This document shows positions 10,064-21,360 of a stretch of DNA of 64,000 nucleotides, one piece after another. The stretch lies in contig BCIM01000005.1 in the NCBI GenBank assembly GCA_039545315.1, forward strand, positions 498,609-562,608, given 5' to 3'. The position numbers were made by a program, and so were the translations under genes. The DNA comes from Kondoa malvinella (lineage: Eukaryota; Basidiomycota; Agaricostilbomycetes; Agaricostilbales; Kondoaceae). Positions within the stretch are counted from its first letter, which is position 1; each line of letters opens with the position of its first letter. The notes below the pieces were generated by a model that saw only the letters and a list, made by a program, of their open reading frames with translations, did no database searches and was not told the DNA's origin.

Positions 10064-12979
10064 TCAGCTCAAACTCTTCTCAGGCGCTTGCCTCAACCCA
10101 GATATACGCAACAAGCTAGACAACCTCTCCGAAATAGCAGCCGCTGTCGAACCTAATATATCCTGCTGCGATTGACCCAAAGTGTAATTGCTCGGCTGGA
10201 TGATTGCTTTCCTGATCCTCTCTTCTCTGGCCTGAACCGGTATCCGGCCTCTCTCCCATGCACCAGTCTCGAGAGCTTGTTTGGCAGAGTGTAATGAATC
10301 AAGGATGGATCGATGCATGGCAATTTGGGAATCTAGCAAGGAAGAAGCGATGTTGGTGTAATCGGCTTGGCGGTCCGAATGTGCTCTGCATTCCCATCAG
10401 CTCGCCCATATCATCATCAAAGATGCCAAACTCACTTGGACAACTCGGCGGCGGCGACATTCAACACCGTCTCGCATCTTCCTGCCTTCGTCTCTTTCTG
10501 GCGACCGTCTTCAGATGCGGTAGCTCGATGTGCCGGAATAGGATCGAAAGCTTCGATCGTCTTCAAGCCTTCCAGTGCAGCTCGTTGCGTATCAGCTAGA
10601 CTGGAGTATTGGGCAGCAGGATCGACAAGTTCTTTGGCTGATTCTTGTAAGGCGAGCAGAGGGCCTTGTAATGAGCGATCGTAGAGCGTTGCAATGTCTG
10701 AGATTGTGTTTGCTGTGCCTTGCATGTTGCGAGCGACATTGCGACATTCTGTGCAAAAGTGAGCATTACTTTCGTCTTCACCCAAAGTCAGACATACCTC
10801 TACAGTCTTGACGCCAGCAATGTGCCTCTTTGAGCGGCATGATCTCTTGCAGCGATTGGGCCATGCCATCCAAACTTGATGCGTTGTCTGTCCCACTTTC
10901 GTCAGCGCTAGACAAAGCCATTGGTGGAGAATTGCATACCTCTACATGTAGCTCGATATCTGCCAATGTCCTCTTCCATATTTCGCAACACTCCTGCTCT
11001 CTCTGCCCGACTAACAAAGTCTGTAAACCGCTGCAGCTCGTCTTCCGCTTGGTCAGGATCCAGGTTGAAGTCCGGATGATTGACTTGATGAAAGAAGTCT
11101 GAAGGCCTGTATCTTGTGAGCGCTTCTTTGCTGATCGCGAAAGTTTGCAGAAAGTCCTGCTTGATGTCAGCTTTGATGTAAACTTGTAATTACAAAGCGC
11201 TTACTTCATCGCTCTCGCAAAGGAATGATCTCAATGCAGGCATGGAACCAAAGACTGGATGGGAAGCGAGCCTGCTAATCCAGCGATCCAGGTCCCTCTT
11301 GCGCTCCTCTACAAACTCTTCGCGAAACTTGCCAAGAAATCGCTTAGCAGGTAAAGCGGGCTGTACAAGAACCGGACAAGCCCTCTTGAAGAATGTATAG
11401 AGAGCGCTGAAATGGGAAAAGCGCCTCTGGACGTGATACACATCTTCTTCCTCCGAGTTTACTCTTCGCCAGCTCGATGTAACGGTGAAGGAGATGTACT
11501 CTGAACTGCGTGTCAAAGGATCTGTGCTAGCTTTAGTCGGTTTGTGTACTGATACGCTTCGAATCTCCGCAGGGAAGGACCAGGCAGGCTCGTTCTGTTT
11601 GCGTATTAGCGATTGTTCTTCGACAAGGATATAGTGAGACCTACATCGATCTCGTACATCCGCGTATGGAGCTCGCTCTCTTCTCGACCTGCATCTAAAC
11701 CTAACACAAAACGCTCCGCGCCGCTTTCTTGCCAACCATTGATCGCACGATGCTTTCCCTTCAGGCTGGCCTTGATCTGAGTTGCAAGTGACTGTGTGGT
11801 CGCTTTCCGTTTTTCTTCAGCAGACATGACATTCTCAAACGAAGGCGAACGAGATAAAGGTCGAGGGAAAGTAGGTGGAAGGGGTTGTAAATTCGGTCGA
11901 TGTTCTCCTTTAAGAGGTGTCTCCTCGTGCGGTTGGGCTCGAGTCAAGACGGTGGTAGGATGACCTTGAGAGGTGATGGGAAGACCTTCTTCTGCAGCTG
12001 CCGCGATCTTGCCAAAGTATGACTTGAAGCGAGAAGCGTCTGATTGTACCTTTTCATCTGGCTCCTCCTTAGTGTCTGCGTGTTCGTCCAATGCCAGATC
12101 GCTGATGACAGATGTAGATAGTATGTTTGAACCAGCAGCTGATGTAGTAGGTCGAAGAAAGCTCGCAAGAGGTTCAGCATCTGAGTCCTCTGTCTCGTCT
12201 GATGCTGAAGTTTCGTTCGCAGTCGATATCGAGCTCAGAGCAGGTTCCATAGGTTCGACGTCTTTCGAAGATATGACAGGAGAGCGGTCTGCCTGAATGA
12301 CTTCCACATCATCTATCACACTTGACGCTGTATCTCCAGGTGTAGGCGAGCTGATCGCAATCGCTTGTTCTACCGAAGGTCCGATCTCCTTTGAAGGCGC
12401 AGCAGAAGTATTGTCTGCCTGCAAAGCTGACTGGGCAATAGCATCTCGCGCTGCTTCAGACGCGTCTTGTTCGTGGATAAGATCGACAATGCCATCGCCT
12501 TCTTCTGTGCCATCGAGAGCTGTATCATAATACACAGACGAGAGAGCGGATCCACTGGTACTTGTAGGCCCTTCGACCAGCTGATCCGAGATGGAAGTAT
12601 CTTGGATGTCTCGCGCCGAGAGACTCGCTTGAGCATCTAGGGTTCCAGGTAGCACTTGGGTGCTCTGAAGGGCTTCTCCAGAATCGATGTAGGGCACCCA
12701 GAACTTGCGCGGGATCAATGAGCCTTCCGCATTGTCAACACCAGATGAGATATTGATGCCGATGCTCTACAGCAAACGCATAGTATGAGCTTGAGCTGAG
12801 CTTGATAGGCGTGTACGGCCTACCCAGCCAGATCCAGCATCCTCTACCCAAATTTCAAGCAAGTCATTGACTGTGAACGACAACTCTGTCTCGCTTTGCC
12901 TGGTGAACGAGCATATGGCGATGGCAATCTGAGCTTCTATCGTTTGCTCATACAACGAAGGATCCGCACTATGCGCCAT
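10064..12979 (-). CDS. SH3-PX-BAR sorting nexin (SNX9/18/33-like)
   Basis: Membrane-remodelling protein of about 800 residues. The ATG at 12979 reads MAHSADPS, followed by an SH3 domain (AIAICSFTRQSETELSF, DLLEIWVED). A GTAGGC donor after GSGW joins to SIGINISS...GSLIPRKFWVPYI, which completes the SH3 fold signature. About 350 low-complexity Ser/Thr/Glu/Pro residues follow. Next is a PX domain (VQRRFSHFSALYTFFKRACP, LPAKRFLGKFREEFVEERKR, LDRWISRLASHPVF), then a long helical BAR-type region to the stop at 10064. In the SNX9 group the SH3 binds WASP and dynamin, and PX-BAR binds phosphoinositide-rich curved membrane during endocytosis. Those partners are inferred here. It is the first of five minus-strand tandem genes. 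The upstream zinc-cluster gene stops 117 bases before it. An in-frame Met at 13096 would overlap that gene's stop and is less likely. Confidence 0.88.
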
Positions 12980-13095
12980 TGCAGTGCATCTCCAAGCGGA
13001 AACAAGCTCATAGGAGTCCGTAGGCCCGTGCGTGCCTCGACCTGCTTGACGCGTCTCTTGACCTGCATTCCTGCCTGCTGTCCCCTTACTGTTCA

Positions 13096-15130
13096 TCAGA
13101 CGAAAGATGCGCGCCCTCTTCCTTCTACAACCAAATCCCTGAAGTCGACTGGAAATCCCTTTGCGTCCGACTCTGACCAGACCAGCAAGATGATTTGTCT
13201 GAGCAGAAAATCAGTCATTTTCGCCAATCATCGCGAGCATGAGCACTCACAATGCTTCCTGCCAAACTTTCCCAGAACCTAGCTCCTCCATCATCCGTTG
13301 ACACTTCTTTCGATCTGCCTCCGTCAAAGCCACACTAGCAGCAAGGAAGATTGGCAAGGCTAGGGGACCACGAAAGCTTGCTGATAATTTTAGAGCAGCG
13401 ACATCGAACAATTGCATCATGCAACTGAGTGCGGCTTTGATTTCTGGGTGATTAGCAGGACGGCGGAAGATTCCTTGGTGGTACTGAATCCATGTGCATT
13501 GCCTCCATCTGACCCGTGGAATAAGCACCAAGTGACGTCAAGCAATGGCACACTCACAATTCTTGACTGGCCAGTTGCGACACGTTCAACAGCGAATTGA
13601 GAGATGTGGAGCACGAGGAAGCGGGAACGGATCTGATGTGGTCGGCTAGTGTGCGAGCTCGTTCAAAAATATGCGGAGCAGGATCTTTGATATGTAGCAG
13701 GCGGTTTGAATGAGCTTCGTAGGATAGGCTCGACGCTTCGGACAGAGCTACCAGTAAGGCATTGTCCATGACTAGTTCAACGAGCGAGCCGGTGATCGCC
13801 TGTAGAAAAGTTTCAGCAACATGAAAATAGTATTGACAAGAGCAAGACCGACCTGTTGCGTCGGATTATCAGGTGCCAGACGATAGCAGAATGTTTGAGG
13901 TTGTACTGCTGTTATACTTTCCAGCACGTCGCTCCAAAAGAAGCCAAGGATGCAGAAGCTTGAGTCGAGCGCATATTGAGTATAGTCGACAGTCGTACCC
14001 AAAGGCTGGTAGGTGAGCATCACTTCCCGCACAGCCTTCCAGTACTTTCGATAGGCCAGGGCACCGGTCGTATAAGCTGCCACGCTACCCACTTGCAGCA
14101 CGCCACAAATCCGATCCTCCAAGCGTTTGGAAGTATCGTGCAAATCTCTCCATGCCTCCTCTTCGGCCTGTGCCAAACCGTCATCGTGAGGAAGCGTCAA
14201 CTGCAGAGAGATGATTTGGTCGGTCTCGGGTGGAAGTTCGATATCAAAGAAGACTTGGGATGCAGGTAGGACCGACTTCTGAGAAGACATGAACACCCGA
14301 TGGAATGGAACATGATAGCTTGAGTTCTCGAGATATAGAGGGACGAAGATATGTTGAACCGCTGAGGGGTGAGCTGCGACCCAATGACTGAGAGCATATA
14401 TGCCAGCTAGTCGATCAGCTTGCGTCGCGTCGACCACAGCTTCGCGTAGCAGGTCAAGAAAGGCTGAATTTGATTCTGGTGAGAGGCTTCTAGGACTGAC
14501 GGAAGTCTGAAAGGCCGAATACGATAATGAAGGCGTTGAGTAGGGGCTAGCCGAGCTAAAAGCATCAAAGATCGGATCCGTAAAGCTGAGCGGTGGATTT
14601 ATGGTTGTCCAGCCAGTGAAGGACTGGTCGGGTAGATCGGGCGACCAGGAGGTATGCTCGATAAGCTGAGAGTTCTTTGATTGAACTGGCTTCTTCTTTG
14701 CTGCAACCCTTGGCCCAATCTTATTCGGCACCGTAGCCTCGGGATACGAGCACTCGTAGTTCAGTGCAAGACATCTCTTGCATGACGGCTTCTCGAGTGT
14801 ACATCCCTTCTTCGAGCGCTTGCAGAAGGTGCAACCTAGTTTAGTGCGGCGCTTCTTTGCTGTAACGGTCCCTGACGGTTCGTCTGACAGGCGAGAAGTT
14901 GAAGCTACAGGTGCATTATCGCAAGGTGTTTCTTGTATCTCAGTCAAGCTAGCTCCGTTTGCTGTGTGCTTTGATGCATAAGGCAGCAAGAAGTCTGGCA
15001 GAGGTTGCGGTTGCCCATCAGGCCATAGCAATGAAGAGGCGTCGAACTGAGGGCCGAGCGCTCCTGCTGACCAGCCTTCCGATGCATGAGCGTCGAAAGC
15101 GTTGGCATCATTCCAAAACGGGGTATTCAT
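13096..15130 (-). CDS. Zn2Cys6 transcription regulator, fungal_trans_2 family, copy A
   Basis: Predicted nuclear regulator of about 600 residues. The zinc cluster starts at residue 100 with Cys-x2-Cys-x6-Cys-x6-Cys-x2-Cys-x6-Cys (GCTFCKRSKKGCTLEKPSCK), preceded by the basic AKKRRTK. Upstream is a Pro/Asp-rich N-terminus (PLPDFLLPYASK). The C-terminal half is a fungal_trans_2-type domain: YHQGIFRRPANHPEIKAALS, LKLSASFRGPLALPIFLAAS, ending VWSESDAKGFPVDFRDLVVE. The first exon is long (15130 to about 13853), joining across a 53-base intron to AITGSLVELVMDNALL. The stop TGA is at 13096-13098. It is a close tandem duplicate of the gene at 15332-17401, with the same domain order, termini and exon layout. 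The pathway controlled is unknown. The domain type is shared with ArgR-like and other metabolic regulators. Confidence 0.9.
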
Positions 15131-15331
15131 TAGCGAGCACGAGGCATATCACTGCATAGGTATACGGCCAAGCTCGCGGTGGTATCTGTCAGGTTGGGCC
15201 ACGTGGTGCATGATACAACAGCACTGACGTGACAAGCTTAAGCGACTCGAAGCGGTCAGAGCCATCTATACCCAATCCAATCAACAGCATGTTGTATCTC
15301 TGTCCATATGCATATTTGCCTGCTTCATACA

Positions 15332-17401
15332 TTATACAAAGGAAGCGCAGCCTTTCCCTTCCACGACCAGATCTCTGAAGTCCACCGGATGCCCCTTCTC
15401 GTCTGACTCTGACCATACCAGCAAGATCAGCTGCCTGTATACATCACATCAGCTCAGCGAGATCAGCGTGTGAGAGACGACCAACAAAGCTTCCTGCCAC
15501 AACATTCCGGTTCCCAGGTTCTCCATCAGCCTTCGACACTTTTTACGATCCTTCTCCGTCAGTGCAACGCTCGACGCCAAGAAGATCGGTAGTGCAAGAG
15601 GACCGCGGAAAGAAGCTGAAAGTTGCAGCGAAGCGACATCGAACAATTGCAGCATACAGCTTAGGGCTGCCTTGATTTCTGGGTGATCTGCAGGACGGCG
15701 GAAGATCCCTTGATGGTATTGAATCCAGGTAGCTTGTCTCCATCTATCGCAATGTCAGCTTTGACTTAGAAGGGCATGAGGACTTACAATTCTTGACAAG
15801 CCAATTGCGACACGTTCAGCATCGAATTGCAAGAAGAGGAGCAAGCAACAGCTGGGACGGATCGAATACGTTCTGCTAATTCTTCTGCTGCTTGTACGAT
15901 ATGCGGCCTAGGCTGCTCAATCGAGAGTGAACGGTTAGGATGCGATTCATGGGCCAAAGCCGAGATCTGTGCTAGTAGAGCACACAGCTGATCGGGAGAG
16001 CCGGTCGAGATCTACGAAGTCAATTAGCAATGTCTCCGGCAATAAAAGGAACACTGACACCTATCCCATGCATCGTTCCAGCTGAAGATAAGGTATAGCG
16101 GAATGTTGGACTTTGTACAGCCGTAACGGACTCCAGCACGTCAGCCCAGACCCATCCCAGAACGGAGAAGTGGTGCTCGACCGAAAATTGGCTGACATCG
16201 ATGACGGAGCCAAGAGGTTGTATGGTGAGCATCATGTTGCGTATAGCTGACCAGTATTTGCGATATGCTACAGCTCCAGTCGTGTAGGCCTGGCACCACT
16301 AGTTAGCCTGATTCTCGACAGGTTGGTGAGACCGACCTTCATATACGCAATTTGGATGATCCCACAGACGCGCGTCTCTATGTCTTTGCTTGGGTCAAGA
16401 AGATTACGCCAGCCTTCCCTTTCAGCAGCCTCAAATCTATCGTCCTTTGGCATGTCCGCTTGAGAAGCAATCACATCATCCGTTCCAGCTGGCAGGTGGA
16501 CGTCGTGAAAGACTTGATTGGCTGGCAAGATTGCTTTTTGGCTTGAAAGGAAGATGCGATGAAAAGGAACATGGTAGCTGTTATTGCCCAAAAATACTGG
16601 CACGATACAGCTTTGTAGTACGGCAGGATAGGCAGCCAGCCAATGCGCAACCGCGTATATACCAGCCAGAAGATCCGCTTGTATGTCATCGGTCAGAGCT
16701 TTCTTGAGCAGATCCATGAAAGCCGTGTTCGAGTTGACATTGGGGACAGCTGGATTAACAGTGCTTTGAAAGGCTGAGTACGATATAGAGGGTGTCGAAT
16801 AAGGATTAGAAGCGCTGAAGGCATCAAACACCGGATCGGTAATGCTGAATCGGTTGTCCATTCGAGGCCAGCCTGCCAAAGAGGGATCTCGGGAGGAATT
16901 GAAATGGACCAGAGCGCCATTTGATGCCGTCGCCTCTATCAGCTGAGATTTCTTTGGCTGACTATTCCGCTTCTTCGGAGCTACTTTCTGACCGATCTTT
17001 TTGGGTTGAGGTGGATCTGGGTAAGAGCATTGGTAGCCTAGAGCGGCGCATCTCTTGCAGGAAGGCTTCTCCATAGTACATCCTTTCTTGAAGCTCTTGC
17101 ACACCGCACAGCCTAGCTTGCTCCTCCTCTTCTTGGCCTGTACATTCCCAGTCTGCTGCGCCGGCTCTGGCAGTTGCGAAGTTGAAGCGACCGGTAAATC
17201 TGAACTTGCAGATTGACTGGCAGGCGGCAGCAGGAACTCGGGCAGATCATAACCAGCCTGCTCGAATGACGTTGATGCAGAAGGCCAGACGAAAGCAGAG
17301 TCGGTGACGGGAGAAGTGCTTTGCTGCCAATCATCTAGGATTTGTGCCGAGTCGCAGGGAATATCAAAGCTGCTGTTGCTCTGCCAGAATGGCGTGGTCA
17401 T
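15332..17401 (-). CDS. Zn2Cys6 transcription regulator, fungal_trans_2 family, copy B
   Basis: Paralogue of the neighbouring copy A. It starts MTTPFW, matching MNTPFW of copy A. The zinc cluster begins at residue 98 with the same Cys spacing (GCAVCKSFKKGCTMEKPSCK) and a KKRRSKLG basic flank. DPVFDAFSASNPYSTPSISY, HWLAAYP, NSYHVPFHRIFLSSQKAILP and the tail VWSESDEKGHPVDFRDLVVE are shared almost residue for residue with A. The Cys residues and the basic flank are intact in both, so both should bind DNA. Divergence is concentrated in the N-terminal activation-like region and the linker. Here an extra intron interrupts after GIIQIAYMK near 16340, where copy A reads through. The TAA stop is at 15332-15334. 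A gap of 201 bases separates it from A. Confidence 0.9.
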
Positions 17402-17547
17402 ACTCCATCAGGCTATTCAGAAAATATACTTTGAGGTCGACGTTCCGACAAGAGCATTCATGGTATTCAGTTTGGCTCTCTATATGGTACATTTGTCTAT
17501 GTTGCACAGCTTTCTTCCCTCCGTCCTGTTGGCCTTCTAGCAATTCC

Positions 17548-19201
17548 CTAACTCTTCGAAGCCCCAAAGCTGAATGCCTCAAATTGACTGTGCCGATCAT
17601 CAATCCTAGGCGTTCGTTCCGTCTCCACCGCATCCTCTTCTTCCGAATCCCGATCATCCCATCTGACTTTACTGCCCGTCGAGCTCGCAAAAGAAGCAGC
17701 AGATTGCCTCGCTCGTACTGGTTGCGGTTTCGGTTGCCAACTGTATGAACTCAGACTTTGTCTAGACGGCCCTGATTTCGTGGGCGATTCAGTAGAGAGC
17801 TGTCTTGCTGGTGCTGATTTGGTAGATACAGGTGAATCGCCCTTTGGTTGCGCAGTGACATTGGTCGTGTTCAGTGGTGGTAGAGAAAGCAAACTGCCAC
17901 GGTCTCGCTCTCGCTCTCGTTCTGGTGAAGGCGTATGCCTAGATTTCGCGCGACTGGACTGCGTCGAAAAGCTGCTGTGCGATTGTGGGCGACGTAATGA
18001 GCGAGTGAAGGATTCTTTTTGTGCTTGCGGTGCTACGGTGAAGATTGCGTCAATCACTTGCTCGGCTGATTCTTCTTCTGCTGGTCCACTGGGACCTGTT
18101 AGACCGTGAGCGTATTGATTGCGCTGGCAATGCGATATAAGCTAGAAATCAACTAAGCGTCAAGTCCGCTGACCTCGCGTAATTTTGGTTTATTGGCTGG
18201 TGCCGAGTGCTCAGAGCTAGCAGAACTAGACACTGCCGATCCAGCTTTCTTCTCCTTACCATCTTGAGCAGACATCAGCAAACTCTCTGTCTCTGGTGTC
18301 ATAAGGACTCACTAGACTTTCCATTAGGCGAATGTCCCTGCTCATCTTTTGCTAATCGATAATCTCGCTCTCCACCGATCCAATTTAGCTCGATGCTCAT
18401 TCTGAGCAAAGCATTCGTCCTGCCATCCCTCAACAAGAACCTCTTTGGCTTCTTGGCTTCTTTCTTGCCCTTATCCTTCTTCTTCTCCTCCGCTTCAGGT
18501 ACATACTCGCTCAGATCCAAAGTCACATGCCCTAACTTTGATTCATGCTGCTTCTCTTCCTCTAGCAGACTTTGGCGAACAGAAAGCTTCAAATAAGAAT
18601 GTTCGAGGATGTTTGATTTGCTCAAGGGGATCGAGATGGGACAAAAGACGGCTTGATTATAATGGACGTTGAAATCGCGTAAATGCCTAGAATCTGTCGA
18701 GCCGCGCGGTTCGGGCGTTCGTGAGCGTGCTGGTGCTGGTTCGGGAAGTGCTGTTCGGTTTGAAGAAGCGGTGCGCATGAGTGGCCGAGCTGTATCTCTT
18801 GTTCCTGTGCGTTGAGGCAGATCGATGGATTGCTTGATTGATTGAGGGATATCTTCTGATGCGGCTGTTTGGGAGCGCGAAAGGCTGGAGGAAAGGGAAC
18901 CATGTTTCGAATGGGAGTGTGTAAAATGATGTAGGGTATTGTGTAGGTGCGAATGAGATTCGGATGCCATAGAAGAAGCTTCGCTGCTTTCCGGCGAGGT
19001 GTTGTCCGGTGTCAAGGAATGGACGACGTTGGCTATAGTTGATGCGGCGGTGTTCGCGGAAATGGCATTGTTGAACTTCCACTTGACGCGAAACGAGCCC
19101 GAGACGAAGGGAACGTTGATGACATCTTGTATGACCAGGTGACAGTCAAACACTGCATGCTTTTGATTGCCCAATTTCAGTACTCGCTTCAAGTCGGACA
19201 T
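17548..19201 (-). CDS. NT-C2 (EEIG1/EHBP1 N-terminal C2) domain protein
   Basis: Protein of about 500 residues starting MSDLKRVLKLGNQKHAVFDC. The NT-C2 domain is split by a Ser/Thr/His-rich insertion. N-terminal strands are LVIQDVINVPFVSGSFRVKW. After the insert come RDFNVHYNQAVFCPISIPLS, HSYLKLSVRQSLL, GHVTLDLSEYVPEAEEKKK and FLLRDGRTNALLRMSIELNW. The region after it is disordered, with KEKKAGSAVSSSASSEHS, an Arg/Glu-Arg repeat (ERERERDRG) and Ser/Pro tracts, ending FSFGASKS. NT-C2 proteins bind membranes and link to Rab/actin transport in animals. The fungal members are poorly known, so the role here is inferred only as membrane or cortex-associated. At least three introns lie in the C-terminal half. 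It lies between the zinc-cluster copy B gene (146 bases) and an orphan, all on the same strand. Confidence 0.85.
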
Positions 19202-19676
19202 GTCTTGTCAATGATCAAAGTGTATGACTGAGCATGACTTGCTTTGTTCACGGCCAAGTTGTCAGTAGCCGTCTAAGGTAGATGAGTAAGTGACCGGCCG
19301 CCCAAATATAGCTGACGGCTGCTGCTGAGGTGATGTCGTCAAACGTTGGGAGACGGTTGGAGCACAGAGGCAAGCTTCTAATGAAGGCTTCCAATACGTA
19401 GCAGAGCCAGATGAGATCTAGTAAATGACGGGAATGTCGCAGATTTCCTTGACCACCAGATTGACAAGAGGAGCGAGGGTATCTGCTTCGGCCTATGGTA
19501 TATGAAGCGCCTCTTGCGGCCTTCTCAGAAGCTGAGTGTCGTGGCTCTGTGCTATAGAGCTCTCGCTCCCGCGGCCTCGTCTCCGCGAATGCCTGAATGA
19601 TGCACGTCTACCAGCGGAAGGACGAATTAGCGGGCAAGGGTACTTGGAAACTACAGAAGGATACAGATTGCAACGT
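19202..19676. other. Intergenic, possible alternative 3' exon of the upstream orphan
   Basis: Contains an open minus-strand frame of 72 codons at 19493-19711. If a 37-base intron (GTAAGATTG...TATAG) were removed, this frame could be an alternative last exon of the orphan gene that otherwise stops at 19677. Nothing else was seen. Confidence 0.3.
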
Positions 19677-20942
19677 TTAGCTATACAATAAGAGAGATTG
19701 TCCTTGTTCAATCTTACATGCTGAGAAGTCGATGTCTAGCTGCCAGTGTTGAGAGGGCCCGGAAGTCGCAACTGGGCCTTCAAGCTTCGCTAGAGGCAGC
19801 AACTTGGCCCTATAAAGAAACTCATTGTGGTAGTTTGACAGATGCATAGACTGTCAATGTACAAGGATATTAGTCAGGCTGAGGGCTCAACAATCAGTCG
19901 ATGGACTTACAAAGGCCTCATGAACTTGTGAATGCCCACCCTTATCGTTCTTGATGACAGCTTTCAGAGCCTCTAGTGTACGAGCACCAGTGTAGAGCAT
20001 CATTAACTTGACCGCATGCGAATGACCTTGTGCAGAAGCGACGGAGAGTGTAGCAGTGATCTCTGCGGCAAGCAGATCGCGCATTTTGAGCGCCTTAACT
20101 TTTCCAGTAGCTTGTTGTGTTGAAAATAGCTTGCGGTCTCCAGGGTATTTCGATACGAGATAATGGCAGAGCCCGTGTACTATGGAAGCTTTAAAATTTC
20201 AGCGGATAGGCAGAAGCTATAGGACGTACGCAGCTTCTCCTTGTTGATGTCTTCTTCAGCTACCATCGTTACTGTCGCAAGATTACGCCATGCCTTTTGA
20301 TATCTGAATAAGACGGCAGTGAAACCAAAGGCACCATCCTCCAACAACTGTAGCGCGACTTGGCGACAGGTAGACAAGGCTTGTGTGGTCTGTGTGTCGA
20401 CAGAGAGTGACGCTGCGTCTTCGACTACTTCACGAGCTGAAAGAAACTCTGGTCAGCCCGACAACTTTGCACTGGCCACGGCATTGTACTCACAGGCCTT
20501 TGTAATATCAGATAGTAGCGGAAGAATATGCTCACTATGCACATCGTGGGAGTTTATACCGCCGTCGAGAATCCAGTGTACTAGCTGGTTATAGAGGTCT
20601 CTCGGGCTACTATGCAGGATGAAACGTTGATAGAAATGAAGGAAGTCGGGCACGAGGTTTCACTGCTAGGTGCCGGTAGCCCACATGAAGCTCACTCCCT
20701 GCACTTTGACGAGCTTCTAATGCCGGCCTTTTACCCTTGGGATCAGGAGGCGGTGAAACATAATGTTTGCTTCCAGCGCCAGTGGCAGCTTCCGTTTCAC
20801 GATGGGTCTCAGGAGTAGCGCGAGAAGCGACAGAAGCCTTCGGCGTGCCGGCAGGCGCTGTATGACCGGTAGTCCCTTGAGCAGGAGGGGTCGCGCTCGA
20901 GCGGCTTGGGTAATGTTGCGTTGACGGCATAGGCGTAGGCAT
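19677..20942 (-). CDS. Orphan multi-exon protein, helix-rich
   Basis: No family recognised. The start at 20942 reads MPTPMPSTQHYPSRSSATPP, a low-complexity N-terminus with a Pro/Lys patch (PPPDPKGKRPALE). Later exons join in phase to VPDFLHFYQRFILHSSPRDL, YNQLVHWILDGGINSHDVHS, then EVVEDAASLSVDTQ, LSTCRQVALQLLEDGAFGFT, FRYQKAWRNLATVTMVAEED, HYLVSKYPGDRKLF, MRDLLAAEITATLSVASAQG and HSHAVKLMMLYTGARTLEAL. The pattern is of amphipathic helices, as in helical-repeat scaffolds, but no known repeat fits. The shortest reading stops with TAA at 19677. An alternative last exon may extend to 19493. It starts divergently, 418 bases from the RhoGAP gene. Confidence 0.55.
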
Positions 20943-21360
20943 ATCGGAAAGCGGACGTAAAGTAATGCAGATCGCTAGCGGAAAATCGGCAGAGAGACGG
21001 TTTGGAAAGAAAGAAGAAGACTGCAGCTCGACCCGGTCATCGCATCAGAAGGCATCCTCTAGAAGACACTCAAAGGGAACTCATTTGGTCAAGCACTCGA
21101 GAAGAAGTCCAGTTTACGAAGGAGATACAGGCATAGGCGAGACTCTCAGAGCGGCTGCAGCATCTAATAGGCGACAAGACAAGGACAGAGACCTCAACAG
21201 AGCGATTCGGACATGCTCAGCAATTGTATGATGGCCGAACTTATCCAAGGTTGCTGTTCGACCAAGACTCTCGCAGCGGCTATAACCTGACAAGTGAGAC
21301 TGGCCGCGCGCATACCACGAAGGGCTTAAGCCAGCGCATGATACCCTGAATCGCACATAC
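20943..21360. other. Divergent promoter region, orphan / RhoGAP
   Basis: About 420 bases between divergent start codons. It holds a purine-rich stretch near 21005-21025 and no supported gene. It presumably holds both promoters. Confidence 0.4.
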
